Below, piece by piece: positions 51,188 through 59,493 of a stretch of 64,000 nt of DNA. Position 1 is the stretch's first letter, and each line of letters starts with the position of its first letter. The stretch is taken from NCBI RefSeq assembly GCF_947254095.1, contig NZ_CAMYBV010000008.1:32680-96679 (forward strand), given 5' to 3'. Source of the stretch: an uncultured Mobiluncus sp. (lineage in GTDB: Bacteria > Actinomycetota > Actinomycetes > Actinomycetales > Actinomycetaceae). The notes beneath the pieces are model-generated. The model was not told where the DNA came from. It saw only the letters and a program-made list of their open reading frames with translations, and ran no database searches. The translations under genes and the position numbers were made by a program.

Positions 51188-51193
51188 AATAAT
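51188..51193 (+). promoter_or_regulatory. -10-like box before the LRV protein gene
   Basis: AATAAT ends six bases before the ATG, with no ribosome binding site. The first base deviates from TANNNT; the geometry is the same as in the other leaderless candidates. Confidence 0.35.
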
Positions 51194-51199
51194 GGCCGT

Positions 51200-52435
51200 A
51201 TGGATGAACTGCGTGCCCAGGCTAGTGACCCGTCTACTCCCGGTTTGGATTTACAACAGCTGGCGACCAATGCGGAACTGCGTCCGTTAATCGCGAAAAA
51301 CCCCGCGGCCTATACCGGACTGCTCGACTGGCTGGTGAACAAAAATGAGCCCGAAGTCATCGCCGCCCTGCGGGAGCGTCAGGCTGCGTTTGAGGCTGGC
51401 CAGATGATGCCCATGCCTACCCTTCCCCTTCCCGGTCTGTCAGCAGCGCCGACCCCCAGCGAGCCGGCAACCCCCGCAACTTTCGCGGCAGTCATCCCCA
51501 CAGAAACCGCCGCACAGCAACCGGAAACCCTGGTGACGCCCGACTCGGCGACAACCCCCGCCACCGGGGAAACCCCGTCCGTGAGCCCCAACCGAACTTC
51601 AATACTGGGACAAAACCCGACAGAAACCACTGTACTGCCCCCGCAGAGTACCCCCGTGTCCGCCCCGGTACCGACCTCCGGCCTGCCCCCGTCCTATCCG
51701 CCCAACGCGGCTCCCAACCAGGGCGCGGGCATGGGAAGCTACGGCACCGTGCCTCCAGCCGCGACACAAACCCAGTACATGGCTCCCGTCACCGGCAATA
51801 TCCCGGTGACGAGTCCGACCCCCGCCCCTTATCCGCCGATGGCCGCGAAGCCAAAATCCAACACCGTTTTGTGGGTCATTTTTTCCGTTTTGCTCGTTGC
51901 CGTAATCGGCATGGTTGTCGCGATAGTGTTGGTGATGACCGGGGTTATTGGAGGCGGCTACGACCAGCCTGACACAGATTCCCCGAACGCCACCGGCGAT
52001 AGCACGAGCGAAACTCCCACAGCTAAAGAAAAAACTCCAGCCAGCGAATCCCCACGTCAGACGGTGGCTCCGGCACCGGCCGGCGCCCAAAATATCCAGT
52101 CTTTTGTCACCGAAACCGGAGACTCCACCTGCCAGGTAGACGGCGATGAACTCATTTGTCAGGTCCGCAACCTTATCAGCTCAGTAGCCGGCTGCGAGCC
52201 GAATCTGGATTCTTTGGTCATCAGTATGCGGGACGGGGACCCTTCCACCACTTGTCAGCCCAACCAGGATTACTCCCCCAGCGGAGGCGTGATTCCACAC
52301 GAGACAGCCATGACCTACGGCGATTTTGCCTGCCAATCGACCTATAACGGCACCCAATGCTGGAACACCATCACCGGCAAAGGATTTTTCTTTGCCAAAC
52401 AGGACTACCATCAACAAGACGCCACCGGGCAATAA
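51200..52435 (+). CDS. Membrane protein with N-terminal variant leucine-rich repeats (LRV)
   Basis: The 411-residue product starts with an LRV-type module (about 1-60: LDLQQLATNAELRPLIAKNPAAYTGLLDWLVNKNEPEVIAALRER), then a long Pro/Thr/Ala linker, one membrane helix at about 220-245 and an extracellular domain (about 290-411) with six Cys likely in disulfides. Such LRV plus membrane-helix proteins are common in Actinomycetales and have no known function. ATG at 51200 is chosen from the LRV start; an earlier in-frame start at 50948 would overlap the activase gene. Seen: domains; inferred: export of the C-terminal part. Confidence 0.8.
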   Translation: MDELRAQASDPSTPGLDLQQLATNAELRPLIAKNPAAYTGLLDWLVNKNEPEVIAALRERQAAFEAGQMMPMPTLPLPGLSAAPTPSEPATPATFAAVIPTETAAQQPETLVTPDSATTPATGETPSVSPNRTSILGQNPTETTVLPPQSTPVSAPVPTSGLPPSYPPNAAPNQGAGMGSYGTVPPAATQTQYMAPVTGNIPVTSPTPAPYPPMAAKPKSNTVLWVIFSVLLVAVIGMVVAIVLVMTGVIGGGYDQPDTDSPNATGDSTSETPTAKEKTPASESPRQTVAPAPAGAQNIQSFVTETGDSTCQVDGDELICQVRNLISSVAGCEPNLDSLVISMRDGDPSTTCQPNQDYSPSGGVIPHETAMTYGDFACQSTYNGTQCWNTITGKGFFFAKQDYHQQDATGQ

Positions 52436-52456
52436 ACCATCAGTAACAGGAGCAAT

Positions 52457-54274
52457 ATGCCCAACTGGGAGGAATTCGATACCTGGGAACCGACCCAGGA
52501 TTACCCGACTGCGCCTCCAGCACGTTCCTCTTCGCTGGGAAAGCCCCCGGATCGTCGTCTCCCCGCGGCTCCGGACTCCGCCCGTAACCCCGAGCACAAG
52601 CCCTCGGACGCTAACGCCGCCAGCTTTTTTGAAGAATTTTCCGCCGCCGCCGAAGCGGCTGGCGCCGCTAGCGCCAGCCAGCTGCCCCAACTTCCTTACG
52701 GGGACAATCCGGGTATTGCCGCCTTATTAGCCAATGCCCAAAATATGCTGAACTCCGACGGCCCTCAACACCAAGATCCGCCCTTTTCCCGGTCTGATGC
52801 CGCGGATACTCCGGATCTTTCAGCCGCGGAAATCCCCGACGCGATGCGCGAGGATTTCGACACCCCCTTGGCTCCGGGAGAACCTGCCGCACCCACCGCG
52901 CCACCAGCCCGAACCGGGCGCAAACCCGTGCAGCGCCGACCCGAACCGGTCCATTCCGAGGGGTGGAAATCTTTAGTGTCCGGGTGGGACAACTTGGGCG
53001 CGACCAGTGCCGCAGCCGCGACACCACCCAGAGCGGATGCCCTGGGGACCGGCGCAGATTCTCTCAGCAGCGCGCCGCAGCGGACTTCCAAACGTGCCGC
53101 GGCACACCCCGACGCGGACTGGGAACACCTGAAAGCGGTCTCGCCGCACCCCCCGCAAAGGGCCTCGGGTACCCCACCTACCCGAGCGGATTTGTCTGAG
53201 CCGCGGTGGAAGTCCCTCACTGCCCAAACCCCGGAAGGTCCCTCCCAGCTACGACTGCGCCGGGTCGGGACGGGAACCCCCGAACCGCGGCCGAACGACG
53301 GGATTTCGCCGCTGGTGCTCCTGGCCGGAGGAATTATCCTGTCCCTGGTCAGCGTCGGTATCGGGGTGAGCGCGGGAATGAACCTGGTGCCACGTCCCAC
53401 CGTGACCGTCACCGCTACCCCCAGCGATTTTGCCAAACCGAACCCGAACAATCCGGACTCCGTCGGAAACGCGGGACCGTCTGAGGACCCCGATGCCGGG
53501 ACGGCCGGGGGACTGAAAGGGCTGAAAGTCGCTCTCGACCCGGGCCATAATGGCGGTAACGCCGCAGCTTGGCAGCAAATCGGGACGAATGTTCCCGACG
53601 GGCGCGGTGGGCAAAAACCCTGCAACACGACCGGCACCGCTACCGCTGACGGCTACACCGAACACGAGTTCAACTGGAAGATTGCGAACGCCCTTAAGAC
53701 CAAGTTGGAGGCGTCGGGCGCCACCGTGTTCCTGACGCGCGACTCGGATCAGGGAGTGGGGCCGTGCGTAGATGCCCGCGGCCAGTTTGCGCAAAAGGTC
53801 GGGGCTGACGTGATGGTTTCCCTTCACGCCAACGGCACCACGGACACGGCTCAGCACGGATTCTTCGTGATGATTTCTGAGCCACCATTGAACGAGGCCC
53901 AAAAGCAGCCCGCCTCCGATTTGGCTGCCAAACTGGTCAAGGCGCTGCAGGAGGGAGGATTCACGCCCCAGTCCGGGGGGTCGATCAGCAGCGGGGTGTG
54001 GAAGCGTTCCGATTTGGCGACGTTGAATTTATCTGAAGTGCCCGCCGCGATGGTGGAGCTCGGCGAGATGCGCAACCCCGCTGATGCCGCCCTCATGAAG
54101 TCGGATACGGGTCAGGAACGCTACGCCCAATCCTTGTTCGACGGTCTGAAAGCGTGGGCAGAGGCGCACCGACCGGAGTCGAGCTCTCCGGCTTCTGACG
54201 CGGCTGCGTCGGCAGCGACGCAATCTGCGCCCGCGGAGTCAGCCTCCCCGGCCGCTCCCACGGGCGGACAGTAG
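52457..54274 (+). CDS. N-acetylmuramoyl-L-alanine amidase, membrane-anchored
   Basis: The 605-residue product has a long polar/Pro-rich cytoplasmic part (1-~275), a membrane helix (about 287-307) and a C-terminal Amidase_3 domain (about 350-575) with LKVALDPGHNGGN, a metal-binding Glu in TEHEFNWKI, SLHANG and VPAAMVELGEMRNPADAALM. These enzymes release the stem peptide from muramic acid in peptidoglycan. A small Pro/Ala/Ser tail follows. The ATG follows AGGAG. With the LRV gene upstream it belongs to an envelope cluster; the long cytoplasmic head is unusual and may tether it to the divisome, which is a guess. Confidence 0.9.
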   Translation: MPNWEEFDTWEPTQDYPTAPPARSSSLGKPPDRRLPAAPDSARNPEHKPSDANAASFFEEFSAAAEAAGAASASQLPQLPYGDNPGIAALLANAQNMLNSDGPQHQDPPFSRSDAADTPDLSAAEIPDAMREDFDTPLAPGEPAAPTAPPARTGRKPVQRRPEPVHSEGWKSLVSGWDNLGATSAAAATPPRADALGTGADSLSSAPQRTSKRAAAHPDADWEHLKAVSPHPPQRASGTPPTRADLSEPRWKSLTAQTPEGPSQLRLRRVGTGTPEPRPNDGISPLVLLAGGIILSLVSVGIGVSAGMNLVPRPTVTVTATPSDFAKPNPNNPDSVGNAGPSEDPDAGTAGGLKGLKVALDPGHNGGNAAAWQQIGTNVPDGRGGQKPCNTTGTATADGYTEHEFNWKIANALKTKLEASGATVFLTRDSDQGVGPCVDARGQFAQKVGADVMVSLHANGTTDTAQHGFFVMISEPPLNEAQKQPASDLAAKLVKALQEGGFTPQSGGSISSGVWKRSDLATLNLSEVPAAMVELGEMRNPADAALMKSDTGQERYAQSLFDGLKAWAEAHRPESSSPASDAAASAATQSAPAESASPAAPTGGQ

Positions 54275-54341
54275 CCGCCCGGCGGTAAACCGCGCTTCCG
54301 CTATGCTTGACTCAAGGAAGTATTTAGAAATATGAGGGACA

Positions 54342-55184
54342 ATGAGCGATAAAGACAAACCTGTGGAACGCAGCGCCGCCAATGTGTGGGCTTTGAAAAT
54401 TATTGGCGTCCTGGCCATTGTGGTGCTTTTAGTCATCGCGTTTTTCGTGGGGCGCGCCACCGCGCCGACAGCGAACCCCCCGGCGGCCACCCCTACCGGT
54501 TCCGGTTCGCCCACCGGCAATGCCGGCGGTCAGAAGGCCGTGGCGGACTTTGTGGCCCAAACGGGCTTGGTCCCCGGTCAAGACTTCGCTTCCTCGGTCA
54601 CGAACGAGGGTGGGCTGCAAGCCATGAAAATCCTGCACGACGGTGCCGACGAGCCCGAGCGCACCTTGGGGAAACCCGATGCCCCGGTGACGTTGACTGT
54701 TCTGAGCGATTTTTCCTGCCCGATGTGTACCAGTTGGGGCAACGATACGTTGCCGAAACTGCAGAAATATGTCGATGACGGCACCCTGAAGATACAGTGG
54801 CACAATATGGTCATTTTCGCTGACCAGTATCGGTCCGACGTGGCTGCTCGGGCTGCGATTGCGGCGATGAAACAGGGCAAACTGTGGGATTTCGTGCGGG
54901 CCGCCTACGGGATTGCCCCCGAGGGCGAGCACCCTACTTATGACGAGAACAAGGTGATCCAGATTGCCCAATCCGTTGGCATCACCGACTTGGGGCGGTT
55001 CAAGGCCGACATGAACGCTGCGGAAACCCAATCCACCGTTTCCGCAGAAACCGAATCGGGCCATTCGGTTGGCGTCAACGGCACGCCTTTCTTCGTGCTG
55101 GGCGATTCCACGATTTCGGGAGCCTACCCGATTGAGTACTTCGAGCACTCTATCGAGTACCAAAAATTCTTGGCCGCAAAGTAG
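54342..55184 (+). CDS. DsbA-like thiol-disulfide oxidoreductase
   Basis: The 280-residue product has a membrane helix (about 18-38), a Thr/Ala/Pro/Gly linker and a thioredoxin-fold domain (about 105-280) with the active site FSCPMCTSW (Cys126, Cys129) and a cis-Pro loop VGVNGTPFFVLGD. DsbA/MdbA-type proteins introduce disulfides into exported proteins. The next gene is a CcdA-like electron transporter, which suggests a redox pair. GAGGGAC precedes the ATG. Whether it oxidises or reduces substrates cannot be read from the motif alone. Confidence 0.9.
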   Translation: MSDKDKPVERSAANVWALKIIGVLAIVVLLVIAFFVGRATAPTANPPAATPTGSGSPTGNAGGQKAVADFVAQTGLVPGQDFASSVTNEGGLQAMKILHDGADEPERTLGKPDAPVTLTVLSDFSCPMCTSWGNDTLPKLQKYVDDGTLKIQWHNMVIFADQYRSDVAARAAIAAMKQGKLWDFVRAAYGIAPEGEHPTYDENKVIQIAQSVGITDLGRFKADMNAAETQSTVSAETESGHSVGVNGTPFFVLGDSTISGAYPIEYFEHSIEYQKFLAAK

Positions 55185-55254
55185 GCTCCGGCCACTGGCC
55201 ACATCATTTTTTCGAGCTCACTGCGGGAGATAGACCCGCGAGGAAGGGGGCGCA

Positions 55255-56175
55255 ATGGACTCAGTAACTTTCGCGGTGGCGTATGCCGGGGGGATTCTGA
55301 CCCTGTTTTCGCCCTGTTCGGCCCTGCTGATTCCGTCTTTCTTTTCTTACGCTTTTTCGTCAAAGACCAAGTTAGCGTCCCGCACGGCCGTGTTTTTCCT
55401 GGGACTCATGGCGGGATTGCTGCCCACCGGGGCCGCTTTCGGAGCCCTCGGCGCGGTGCTGAACGCGAAACTGCGCGGTCTGACCGTGTGGGCAGGATTG
55501 ATTATTGTCCTGTTCGGGGTGTGGCAAGCTCTGGCGTTGCCGGTACCGAACTTTGGCGGCCTGAAAAGCCGGTTCCAAGTGTGGAAACGGCGCCGTGCTG
55601 CGCGCCGCACCCCGGTTTCGGGCGATTCCCCACAGGGCGGGAACGCCCCGGTCGAACGCACCGCTCCGGCAGCGATTTTCCTGATGGGCCTGACCTACGG
55701 GGTCGCCGCGACCGGCTGTCAAGCCCCGATTTTGGGTTCCATCCTCGCTTTTAGTGTTAGCGGTGGATCCCCGGTAACTGGATTCTTTACCATGTTTGCG
55801 TTCGGCCTGGGAATGTTTACCCCGGTCGCCGTGCTGTCATTTTTGTGGAACTTGATTCCGAATCGGGTGCTGCGCCCGCGCCCCCTCAAGGTCTTGGGTC
55901 GGGATTCCTCCGTGGGGAACCTGGTTTCTGGACTGTTGATTACCCTGTTGGGGTTGGTACTGATGCTGACAGGTCCCGGCGGTCTGGCCACTTCCCTGCT
56001 GTCCGCCAGCACCCAGTCCAATCTGGAGTTCGCGGTGCAACGCGCCCTGTCGGGGATTCCCAACTGGCTGTTCTGGCTGCTGGCAGCGCTGCTGGTGGCA
56101 TTCGCGGCGGTCTACCTATGGGGAAAACGCCGCCCCCACCCTTCTGAGGACACCGCACCTGCCCCCGCCTCATGA
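55255..56175 (+). CDS. CcdA/DsbD-like transmembrane thiol transporter
   Basis: The 306-residue product has six or more hydrophobic segments. Two conserved cysteines stand in the CcdA pattern: one in GGILTLFSPCSALLIPSF and one in GVAATGCQAPILGSI, flanked by the two related three-helix halves. CcdA moves electrons from thioredoxin in the cytoplasm to external redox proteins. It follows the DsbA-like gene by 70 bases. The loop between helices (about 105-135) is basic. GAGGAAGGGG precedes the ATG. Confidence 0.87.
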   Translation: MDSVTFAVAYAGGILTLFSPCSALLIPSFFSYAFSSKTKLASRTAVFFLGLMAGLLPTGAAFGALGAVLNAKLRGLTVWAGLIIVLFGVWQALALPVPNFGGLKSRFQVWKRRRAARRTPVSGDSPQGGNAPVERTAPAAIFLMGLTYGVAATGCQAPILGSILAFSVSGGSPVTGFFTMFAFGLGMFTPVAVLSFLWNLIPNRVLRPRPLKVLGRDSSVGNLVSGLLITLLGLVLMLTGPGGLATSLLSASTQSNLEFAVQRALSGIPNWLFWLLAALLVAFAAVYLWGKRRPHPSEDTAPAPAS

Positions 56176-56204
56176 AGTTTCCCACCCTCACCGGCACAAA
56201 CAGG

Positions 56205-56210
56205 TAGGAT
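56205..56210 (+). promoter_or_regulatory. -10 box before the PRC/MgtE-N gene, leaderless type
   Basis: TAGGAT ends six bases before GTG 56217. No separate ribosome binding site is visible. Confidence 0.45.
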
Positions 56211-56216
56211 TTACAC

Positions 56217-57704
56217 GTGAGCAGAGACGAAGTTGAACGCGTCTTCGTGGGACGCCTGGGGGGAACCGCCGTCTTCGACCCTATCGGAGATCCGGTCGGG
56301 AAAGTGTATGACGTGGTGGTTTTGATGCACCGCCGACCGCCGGTCGCCATCGGTTTGGTGGTGGAGGTGACCCGCGCCCACCGGGTTTTCGTGCCCATCA
56401 CTCGGGTCACCGCCATCAAGTCCGGCGCCGTGATTACGACCGGGCTGGTGAACCTGCGCCGTTTCCAGGCTCGACCTTTGGAAACTTGCGCGATTCAAGA
56501 CGTGCTGGATCGGGTCGTGACGCTAAAGGACGGTTCGGGTCAGGCTCAGATTCTCGACTTGGGTATCGAGAGGCAAAAGGACCGGACCTGGGCTGTTACT
56601 GAACTTTACGTAGCGCGGGCGCGCCGGGGGGCGTTCCGCACCAAGCTTGGGGAAACCTTGCATGTGGGGGTCGAGGAAGTCACCGGTTTGACCGTCGGAG
56701 GGGCCGATCAAGCGGCGGATTCTCTACTGGCCACGTTGGGCGAAATGAAACCGGCCGATATGGCTGACGCCCTGCACGATTTGTCCGATACGCGAATGCT
56801 TTCGGTTGCTTCTCAATTGCCCGACAGCCGCTTGGCTGACGTGCTGGAAGAATTGGAGGAAGACGATCAGGTTAAGATTGTTTCCTCGCTGGATCCGGCG
56901 CGGGCCGCTGATGTGTTGGACGTCATGCAACCCGACGACGCCGCCGACTTGGTGGCTGAACTTCCGCGGGAAGTCGCGGCGAACCTGCTGGAACTGATGG
57001 AGCCGGAAGAGGCGAAAGACGTGCGGCGTTTGCTGGCCTACGACGAGGAAACGGCCGGCGGCCTGATGACTACCGAACCGGTGGTGCTGGCGCCGGACGA
57101 TACGGTCGCCACCATGCTCGCGCACGTGCAGCGCCGAGACATTCCCCCCGCTCTGGCCGCTATCGCGATGGTGGCCCGCCCGCCCCTCGAGACCCCCACC
57201 GGAAAATTTATCGGGGTCGTGCACCTGCAGCGAGCTTTGCGGGAACCACCCCACGTCATGTTGGGAAACATTGTCGACACTGACCTGGAGGCCGTGACCC
57301 CGGATCGGTCGGTAGACTACCTGACGCGTACCATGGCAACCTACAACCTGACCGCTATCCCAGTCGTGGGGCCAAACTCCGGTTCCCTGCTGGGAGCTGT
57401 CTCGGTTGACGACGTTTTGGACCACCTGCTGCCCGACGACTGGCGGTGGGACGACCGCGCCGAAGCCGAACAAGCCGCCATTGCGGAAGCCGAAGCCGCC
57501 GCCGGTGACGAGGAAACGGAGCAAGACACCGCTGCGGCCCTGGCCTCGGACGATGCGGAGGGCGCACCCAGTGATGAGGACGACGCCCCCACTGCGCTCC
57601 CCACGGTAAGCGCCATCTTGGCGGATAAAGTTCACCACCCGCAGACTCCCCAAGAAACAGAGGCTGGTAGAGAAACTGGTAAGGAGGTCAACCCCGATGT
57701 CTAA
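56217..57704 (+). CDS. PRC-barrel / MgtE N-terminal / CBS-domain protein without a channel
   Basis: The 495-residue product has two PRC-barrel-like segments (about 5-130), an MgtE N-terminal domain (about 185-290: ADALHDLSDTRMLSVASQLPDSRLADVLEELEEDDQVKIVSSL) and a CBS pair (about 295-415). It ends in an acidic Glu/Asp/Ala tail. In MgtE channels these domains sense Mg2+, but here no membrane segments follow. Such soluble MgtE-N/CBS proteins next to a DUF1003 membrane protein occur widely in actinobacteria. The stop overlaps the DUF1003 start by 8 bases, so joint action is likely. Confidence 0.87.
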   Translation: MSRDEVERVFVGRLGGTAVFDPIGDPVGKVYDVVVLMHRRPPVAIGLVVEVTRAHRVFVPITRVTAIKSGAVITTGLVNLRRFQARPLETCAIQDVLDRVVTLKDGSGQAQILDLGIERQKDRTWAVTELYVARARRGAFRTKLGETLHVGVEEVTGLTVGGADQAADSLLATLGEMKPADMADALHDLSDTRMLSVASQLPDSRLADVLEELEEDDQVKIVSSLDPARAADVLDVMQPDDAADLVAELPREVAANLLELMEPEEAKDVRRLLAYDEETAGGLMTTEPVVLAPDDTVATMLAHVQRRDIPPALAAIAMVARPPLETPTGKFIGVVHLQRALREPPHVMLGNIVDTDLEAVTPDRSVDYLTRTMATYNLTAIPVVGPNSGSLLGAVSVDDVLDHLLPDDWRWDDRAEAEQAAIAEAEAAAGDEETEQDTAAALASDDAEGAPSDEDDAPTALPTVSAILADKVHHPQTPQETEAGRETGKEVNPDV

Positions 57705-58251
57705 GGGATTGGAGACCCCCACCGAAGGGCGCCGCGGAGTGTTCGGGCGCCGGCGCCGCTCTCAGATGGGCGCCCAGGATCGCTCGCTGTTTACCCGGGT
57801 GGCGGAAAGCACCGCCCGGTTCATGGGTACTTCCAAGTTCATCTTGTGGATGACGGTTTTCGTGGCGGTCTGGATTGCCGCGAACCTGATTTTGACCCAA
57901 TCCCTAGGGGATAACCCGTGGGATCCCTACCCGTTCATCCTGTTGAACCTGATGTTTTCCACCCAAGCCTCCTACGCCGCGCCGCTCATTATGTTTGCGC
58001 AAAACCGGCAGGACGACCGCGACCGGGTCATTGCGGAACAAGACCGCCAGCAGGCCGCCCGGACCTTGGCCGATACCGAATATTTGACCCGAGAGATTGC
58101 CGCCCTGCGTTTGGCGGTGTCAGAGCTCGCGACCCGCGATTTTGTGCGTTCGGAAATCCGTGACCTGCTCGACGAGCTGGAACAGCGCGCTGCCAACTCG
58201 TCCGAAGAACCAGACGATACTCTCCCCAGCACGGATTCTAACCAGCGCTAA
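57697..58251 (+). CDS. DUF1003 membrane protein
   Basis: This 184-residue protein has two hydrophobic helices (about 45-67 and 83-100) with the DUF1003 pattern WMTVFVAVWIAANL, DNPWDPYPFILLNLMFSTQASYAAPLIMFAQNRQDDRDR, and a cytoplasmic coiled coil (about 105-165). The function of DUF1003 is unknown. It overlaps the MgtE-N/CBS gene, which may be its soluble partner. The ATG is at 57697 with AAGGAGG upstream. Confidence 0.88.
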   Translation: MSKGLETPTEGRRGVFGRRRRSQMGAQDRSLFTRVAESTARFMGTSKFILWMTVFVAVWIAANLILTQSLGDNPWDPYPFILLNLMFSTQASYAAPLIMFAQNRQDDRDRVIAEQDRQQAARTLADTEYLTREIAALRLAVSELATRDFVRSEIRDLLDELEQRAANSSEEPDDTLPSTDSNQR

Positions 58252-58302
58252 CGACCTGCACCCGGGTCGCCGTGAGTTTGCGCCCGGTGAAAACACGTTG
58301 GG

Positions 58303-58308
58303 TAAAAT
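58303..58308 (+). promoter_or_regulatory. rlmB -10 box, leaderless type
   Basis: TAAAAT ends seven bases before ATG 58316. TTGCGC 19 bases upstream could be the -35. This favours ATG 58316 over 58307. Confidence 0.45.
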
Positions 58309-58315
58309 GGTCGGC

Positions 58316-59284
58316 ATGAGTCCAAAGAAATCAACTTCGCACGCCCCGAAAGGTAGCGGCGGGGTGCGTCGGCACCGCTTGAAAGGTAAAGGGCCGACCC
58401 CGAAAGCCGCCAATCGTCCTTACCACCAGGCCTATCGTGACCGTCTGGAGGCGGAACGCAAAGCCACCCACACCTCGGGAGTAACTCAGCGGGCGGCCGC
58501 GAAAAACAAGTACCGGCCCACCACCGCTGCTGACAGCGAAATCATTTTCGGACGCAACCCGGTAGTCGAAGCCGCCGCGGCCGGGGTACCGCTGAAACGG
58601 CTGTTCGTGTCCGCCACGCTCATGAAAGACGAGCGCCTGTCCAAAGTGGTGCAGCGCGGGGCCGCTTCGGGAGCGGAGCTGCAAGAATGCTCCCCCGCCG
58701 ACCTGGATCGCATCACCGCGGGGGGTACCCATCAAGGCATTGCGGCGGAAATCGCGGCTTACGAATATGCCGAAGTCATGGATTTGTGGGACCAGGCGGT
58801 CGCTCGAGCCAAATCTGAGCCGAAACGTCCGCCCCTGTTCATTGTGTTAGACCAGGTCACCGACCCGCACAACCTGGGGGCGACGCTGCGTTCCGCGGCG
58901 GCGTTCGGGGCTGACGGGGTCATTATTGGCGAGCATCGTTCGGCTTCGGTCACCGCGGCCGTGTGGAAAGTTTCGGCGGGGGCGGCGGCGATTGTGCCGG
59001 TCGCAAAAGCGCGGAACTTGACTCATGCTCTGCAGCAGCTGCAGGCGGAGGGGGCGTTCGCTATCGGCTTGGACGGCGGAGGGGAAGTGGATTTGCCCGC
59101 TTTGACGCTGGCGGATCAGCCCCTGGTGGTCGCGACCGGCTCAGAAGGCAAAGGGATTTCTCGGCTGGTGCGCGAAACCTGCGATCAGATTGTGTCTATC
59201 CCGATTGATAAGCGCATGGAATCCCTGAACGCTGCTGTCGCCACCGGCATCGCCCTGTACCAGATTGCCGCCCTGCGCGGCTAA
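58316..59284 (+). CDS. rlmB: 23S rRNA 2'-O-methyltransferase (TrmH/SpoU family)
   Basis: The 322-residue product has a basic N-terminal extension (1-~75), the substrate-binding domain (about 78-150, EIIFGRNPVVEAAAAGVPLKRLFV) and the SPOUT knot with LDQVTDPHNLGATLRSAAAFGADGVII, ATGSEGKGISRLVRETCDQIVSIP and MESLNAAVATGIALY. It methylates 23S rRNA at G2251 in E. coli; the exact target here is inferred. ATG at 58307 is an alternative start. It lies between DUF1003 and cysS, as often in actinobacteria. Confidence 0.88.
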   Translation: MSPKKSTSHAPKGSGGVRRHRLKGKGPTPKAANRPYHQAYRDRLEAERKATHTSGVTQRAAAKNKYRPTTAADSEIIFGRNPVVEAAAAGVPLKRLFVSATLMKDERLSKVVQRGAASGAELQECSPADLDRITAGGTHQGIAAEIAAYEYAEVMDLWDQAVARAKSEPKRPPLFIVLDQVTDPHNLGATLRSAAAFGADGVIIGEHRSASVTAAVWKVSAGAAAIVPVAKARNLTHALQQLQAEGAFAIGLDGGGEVDLPALTLADQPLVVATGSEGKGISRLVRETCDQIVSIPIDKRMESLNAAVATGIALYQIAALRG

Positions 59285-59439
59285 GTGAGCGGACTGTTCC
59301 GAGTTTGGGTTCTGCCTGGCACGAATGACAGATTTCACTGCGTTTCGAGACAACTGCCTCAAATCGAAACTGGTCTTACCTGCGGTTTTGCACCCCAGGT
59401 ACCCAGACAACCCAAAAATCTATTTTACAATCGGTCACT

Positions 59440-59453
59440 CGTGCATTTGCACG
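59440..59453. promoter_or_regulatory. Palindrome CGTGCATTTGCACG upstream of cysS
   Basis: Two 6-base arms are separated by TT. It sits about 30 bases upstream of the -10 box, a usual place for an operator or activator site. No known regulator is assigned. Confidence 0.4.
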
Positions 59454-59481
59454 ATTACTGCCCCAAACCGGACCGAGCCAG

Positions 59482-59487
59482 TAGACT
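59482..59487 (+). promoter_or_regulatory. cysS -10 box, leaderless type
   Basis: TAGACT ends six bases before the cysS ATG; there is no ribosome binding site. Confidence 0.55.
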
Positions 59488-59493
59488 TAGCTC

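Larger units (their letters stand above)
59285..59493. other. rlmB-cysS intergenic region
   Basis: The 209 bases contain no gene. A palindrome CGTGCA-TT-TGCACG lies at 59440-59453 and the cysS -10 at 59482-59487. Confidence 0.5.

Noticed and set aside
59285..59493. T-box or other leader riboswitch for cysS
   Set aside because: No T-box core sequence is seen, and the -10 box lies 6 bases before the start codon, leaving no leader.
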